The notes below the pieces were generated by a model, which made no database searches, was not told the origin of the DNA, and saw only the letters and a program-made list of their open reading frames with translations. The translations under genes were made by a program, and so were the position numbers. DNA of 64,000 nt, taken from CATQHP01 sp965214915 (lineage in GTDB: Bacteria > Acidobacteriota > Terriglobia > Bryobacterales > UBA6623). The stretch's first letter is position 1, and every line of letters begins with the position of its first letter. Where the stretch lies: positions 558,001 to 622,000 of the forward strand of contig CBDCCP010000001.1 of NCBI GenBank assembly GCA_965214915.1. The letters are read 5' to 3'. Shown here in pieces: positions 61,873-64,000 of the stretch.

Positions 61873-62853
61873 ATGCGTTTCCTGTTGCCGATCGTTTTGG
61901 CGCTGCCGGCGGCGCCCGCGTTGCTTGCCGCCGACAAAACTACAGAGGCCGCGTGGGAAATGCCGCGCACGGCTTGGGGCGAACCCGACCTGCGCGGCAT
62001 CTGGGACTACCGCACCATCACGCCGCTCGAACGCCCCAAGGAACTGGCCGGGAAGACCGTCCTCTCCGAAGAGGAGGCGGCCGAGTTCGAGGCGCGGCTG
62101 GTCAGAACCAAGAACAAAGACCGCCGCCAGGCCGACGGACTCAGCGTGCAAGCCGACGTGGCCAACGCCTATAACGAGTTCTGGTGGGACTACGGCAAGA
62201 AGCTCACCGAAGACAAGCGCACGTCGCTGATCGTCGATCCGCCCGACGGACGCATCCCCGCGCTCACCCCGCAGGCCCGCAAGCGCTACGACGCCATGCG
62301 CGCGGCCCGCGCCCGTCCGCCGCACGGCCCCGAAGACCGCGGCGTAGCCGAGCGTTGCATCCTGGGCTTCAACGCCGGACCGCCCTACAACCCGAGCGCC
62401 TACAACAACAACGTCCACATCTTTCAGACGCCCGGCTTCGTGGTGCTGCTGGTCGAGATGGTTCACGACGCGCGCATCGTGCCCATGGACGGAAGCCCGC
62501 ACCTGCCCGCGAACATGCGCCAGTGGCGCGGCGACGCCCGCGGCCGTTGGGAAGGCGATACGCTGGTCGTGGAATCGCGCAATTTCACCGGCAAGACCAG
62601 CTTCCGCGGCTCGGGGAAAAACATGCGCTTGACCGAGCGCTTCACCCGCGTCGCCGACGACAAGATCGTTTACCGGTACACGATCGACGATCCCGAATCG
62701 TTCGAAAAACCCTGGACGGCCGTGATTCCCATGGCCAAGAACGACCAGCCGATGTTCGAGTACGCCTGCCACGAAGGCAACGAGAGCATGTTCACCATGC
62801 TGGCCGGCGCGCGCGCCCAGGAGAAAGAAGACCAAAAATCGGAAAACAAGTAA
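61873..62853 (+). CDS. Secreted paralogue of the preceding protein
   Basis: 326 aa with a signal peptide (FLLPIVLALPAAPALLA). It has the same architecture as its neighbour: RTAWGEPDLRGIWDYR, CILGFNAGPPYNPSAYNNNVHIFQTPGFVVLLVEM, ARGRWEGDTLVVESRNFTGKT, and the C-terminal 'FEYACHEGN'. It contains an inserted helical segment after the first motif (EEEAAEFEARLVRTKNKDRRQ). 15 bp after the first gene, with GGAGG before the ATG. Function unknown. Confidence 0.87.
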   Translation: MRFLLPIVLALPAAPALLAADKTTEAAWEMPRTAWGEPDLRGIWDYRTITPLERPKELAGKTVLSEEEAAEFEARLVRTKNKDRRQADGLSVQADVANAYNEFWWDYGKKLTEDKRTSLIVDPPDGRIPALTPQARKRYDAMRAARARPPHGPEDRGVAERCILGFNAGPPYNPSAYNNNVHIFQTPGFVVLLVEMVHDARIVPMDGSPHLPANMRQWRGDARGRWEGDTLVVESRNFTGKTSFRGSGKNMRLTERFTRVADDKIVYRYTIDDPESFEKPWTAVIPMAKNDQPMFEYACHEGNESMFTMLAGARAQEKEDQKSENK

Positions 62854-62866
62854 GGTGAGGGAAACG

Positions 62867-63313
62867 ATGAAAACGATGCAGACCAAGACCTTGGCCCTTG
62901 TCGCGGCAGCGGCATGTTCGATCGCAGGGGCCGTCGGAACGGCAATGGCCCATCACGCCTTCTCCGCCGAGTTCGACGCCAACCGGCCACTGACGCTCAA
63001 AGGCAAAGTGACCAAGATGCAATGGATCAACCCCCACGCCTGGATCCATATCGAAGTCGAGGGCGAGGACGGCAAGGTCGAGTCCTGGGCCTGCGAAGGC
63101 GGCACGCCCAACACCCTGCTGCGCCGCGGCTTCGACAGGAACTCCCTGTTGCCGGGAACGGAGATCGTCGTCGACGGCTACCAGGCCAAGGACGGCTCGA
63201 ACAAAATGAACGGACGCGACATCACCTTCCCCGACGGACGCAAGCTCTTCATGGGCTCGTCCGGCACCGGCGCCCCCAGAGACGGCCGCGACCCCACCGA
63301 ACCCCGCCGCTGA
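62867..63313 (+). CDS. DUF6152 family exported protein
   Basis: 148 aa from ATG 62867 (GTGAGG upstream). A signal peptide with AHHAFSAEFDA at the cleavage region is followed by LTLKGKVTKMQWINPHAWIHIEVEGEDGKVE, SWACEGGTPNTLLRRGFDR and VVDGYQAKDGSNKMNGRDITFPDGR. That is the DUF6152 (OB-like) pattern. Members regularly follow 'PDLxGIW' genes in Acidobacteria, as here, so the three products probably act together. Activity unknown. Confidence 0.88.
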   Translation: MKTMQTKTLALVAAAACSIAGAVGTAMAHHAFSAEFDANRPLTLKGKVTKMQWINPHAWIHIEVEGEDGKVESWACEGGTPNTLLRRGFDRNSLLPGTEIVVDGYQAKDGSNKMNGRDITFPDGRKLFMGSSGTGAPRDGRDPTEPRR

Positions 63314-63335
63314 CGGCGCGTGAAGCTGCGCGCCG
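63314..63335 (+). terminator. Hairpin after the DUF6152 gene
   Basis: CGGCGCG-TGAAGCTG-CGCGCCG, a 7-bp stem with an 8-nt loop beginning at the base after the stop. No T-run. Confidence 0.4.
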
Positions 63336-63424
63336 CGGCATCGGCCGCCGCCCTCGATAGAGAAAAGCCCGCCGGGAAGCGCTTCCAACGCCGCCGCTGC
63401 AAGAGCCGCAACCAATCCCGCAGC

Positions 63425-63511
63425 CGCCTCAATGCTTTCCTCAACGCCTGCAACTTCGCCCGCCGTCTCAAATCCCTCAACGGCTTGACTCCACGCCTAA
63501 TACATCTGTAA
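63425..63511 (+). pseudogene. C-terminal relic of an IS481-type transposase
   Basis: The last 28 codons before TAA 63511 read RLNAFLNACNFARRLKSLNG at their start. This closely resembles the conserved end of IS481 transposases (YNFARRLKxLxGLTPYE). Nothing of the catalytic core is left upstream. Assignment rests on this one motif. Apart from the hairpin, the rest of 63314-63596 shows no gene. Confidence 0.45.
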
Positions 63512-63596
63512 CATCCACTCCGCACAACCCCGCAGATTCAAATCCAACCTACAAGGCAATTGCCGGGAGTTTACGCCTGAGGAGGTAAAGCAGCAT

Positions 63597-63725
63597 ATGG
63601 CCGGACCCGTGAAGGCAGAACGCGACACATCGTCCATCTCGACGCGGAACGAGAACGAGTCGAGGACGGAGGCGCGCCTCGATGCCCGCGGCGACCTTCA
63701 GATGGCGGCCGGCAACATGCGTTAG
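63597..63725 (+). other. Possible 42-aa ORF before lspA
   Basis: ATG 63597 has AGGAGG about ten bases upstream (63580-63585) and the frame runs to TAG 63725. The peptide (MAGPVKAERDTSSISTRNEN...) is hydrophilic with no family. It could be a leader for lspA or chance. Confidence 0.3.
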
Positions 63726-63740
63726 ACTGACCGGTTGAGC

Positions 63741-64000
63741 GTGTCCGGATATCCGATGATCTACGGCATCCTGGGCGTTGCGATCGTGGCGCTGGACCGC
63801 TGGTCCAAGTTGGAAGTTGCCGAGCGGCTGCCGCTTTACTCTTCGAAAACGATCGTCCCGGGCTTCTTCGACATCGTTCACACCCGCAACACCGGCATCG
63901 CCTTCAGCCTGTTTGCCGATTCGCCCCCGCTGGTGAGGAACGTCGTGCTGCCGGCGGTTTCCATCGCCGCGGTCGTTCTGATCGTTTACCTGTTCGCCAA
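63741..64000 (+). CDS. lspA: Lipoprotein signal peptidase (signal peptidase II), 5' part
   Basis: The frame is open to the window end; possible starts are TTG 63735, GTG 63741 and ATG 63756. The first helix (MIYGILGVAIVALDRWSK) contains the conserved Asp region (usually LDQxTK). VHTRNTGIAFSLF matches the NxGxAFS signature near the first catalytic Asp, and a second helix starts at LPAVSIAAVVLIVYLF. It would process prolipoproteins in the inner membrane. Truncated only by the window. Confidence 0.85.
   Translation, partial: MSGYPMIYGILGVAIVALDRWSKLEVAERLPLYSSKTIVPGFFDIVHTRNTGIAFSLFADSPPLVRNVVLPAVSIAAVVLIVYLFA

Noticed and set aside
1..64000. CRISPR arrays, tRNA or rRNA genes, riboswitches
   Set aside because: No regularly spaced repeats, no cloverleaf and no conserved rRNA or riboswitch sequence was recognised by eye.

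Overview
The window is GC-rich chromosomal DNA. Its gene families are typical of Acidobacteriota of the Solibacter/Bryobacter type: DUF1549/DUF1553, DUF1501, DUF1592/DUF1585, DUF1552, DUF1080, DUF4159, DUF6152 and the 'PDLxGIW' secreted proteins. That assignment is an inference from gene content, because no rRNA or ribosomal-protein marker is present. I found no tRNA, rRNA or CRISPR array.

Layout. 1-7.8 kb holds a VWA/DUF4159 operon, a cupin, glutamine synthetase, glucuronate isomerase and an SSS transporter. 8.0-9.5 kb is a decayed rve-type insertion sequence carrying a 48-bp perfect palindrome. 9.5-12.1 kb is a DUF1549/DUF1553 gene coupled to a gluconate 2-dehydrogenase subunit-3 gene. 12.04-25.56 kb is a probable defence island bounded by 52-bp direct repeats (51/52 identical); the left repeat is the 3' end of the subunit-3 gene. 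25.7-27.8 kb is leuCD. 28-30 kb is an AT-richer accessory patch of unrecognised, partly frameshifted genes. 30.4-37 kb holds secreted DUF1592 and DUF1552 proteins and two leucine-rich-repeat proteins. 37-43 kb is housekeeping: a membrane hydrolase, a lipid kinase, ligA and an amidase, followed by a VapBC cassette whose toxin carries a stop codon. 43.3-55.5 kb holds an exonuclease, transporters, a DUF1080 protein, an SDR, an Xre-ImmA/DUF4411 pair, a thioesterase, a glycosyltransferase and a DUF1501 protein. 55.6-64 kb is a large PHP-type protein, a TPR protein, an amidohydrolase, a three-gene secreted-protein operon and the start of lspA.

The most notable system is in the island. It is a type II CBASS with all four core genes (patatin effector CapV, DncV-like CD-NTase, E1/E2 protein Cap2, JAB peptidase Cap3). 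A divergent HTH-metallopeptidase pair matches the CapH/CapP arrangement known to control some CBASS operons. Next to it is a single-chain type ISP restriction-modification enzyme. The only visible reading frame for the effector starts inside a fragment of IS5-family transposase fused in frame to CapV.

Several genes (transposase, DUF1592, DUF4411, two in the 28-30 kb patch) carry single-base frameshifts, some in homopolymer runs. Sequence alone cannot separate real decay from assembly error.
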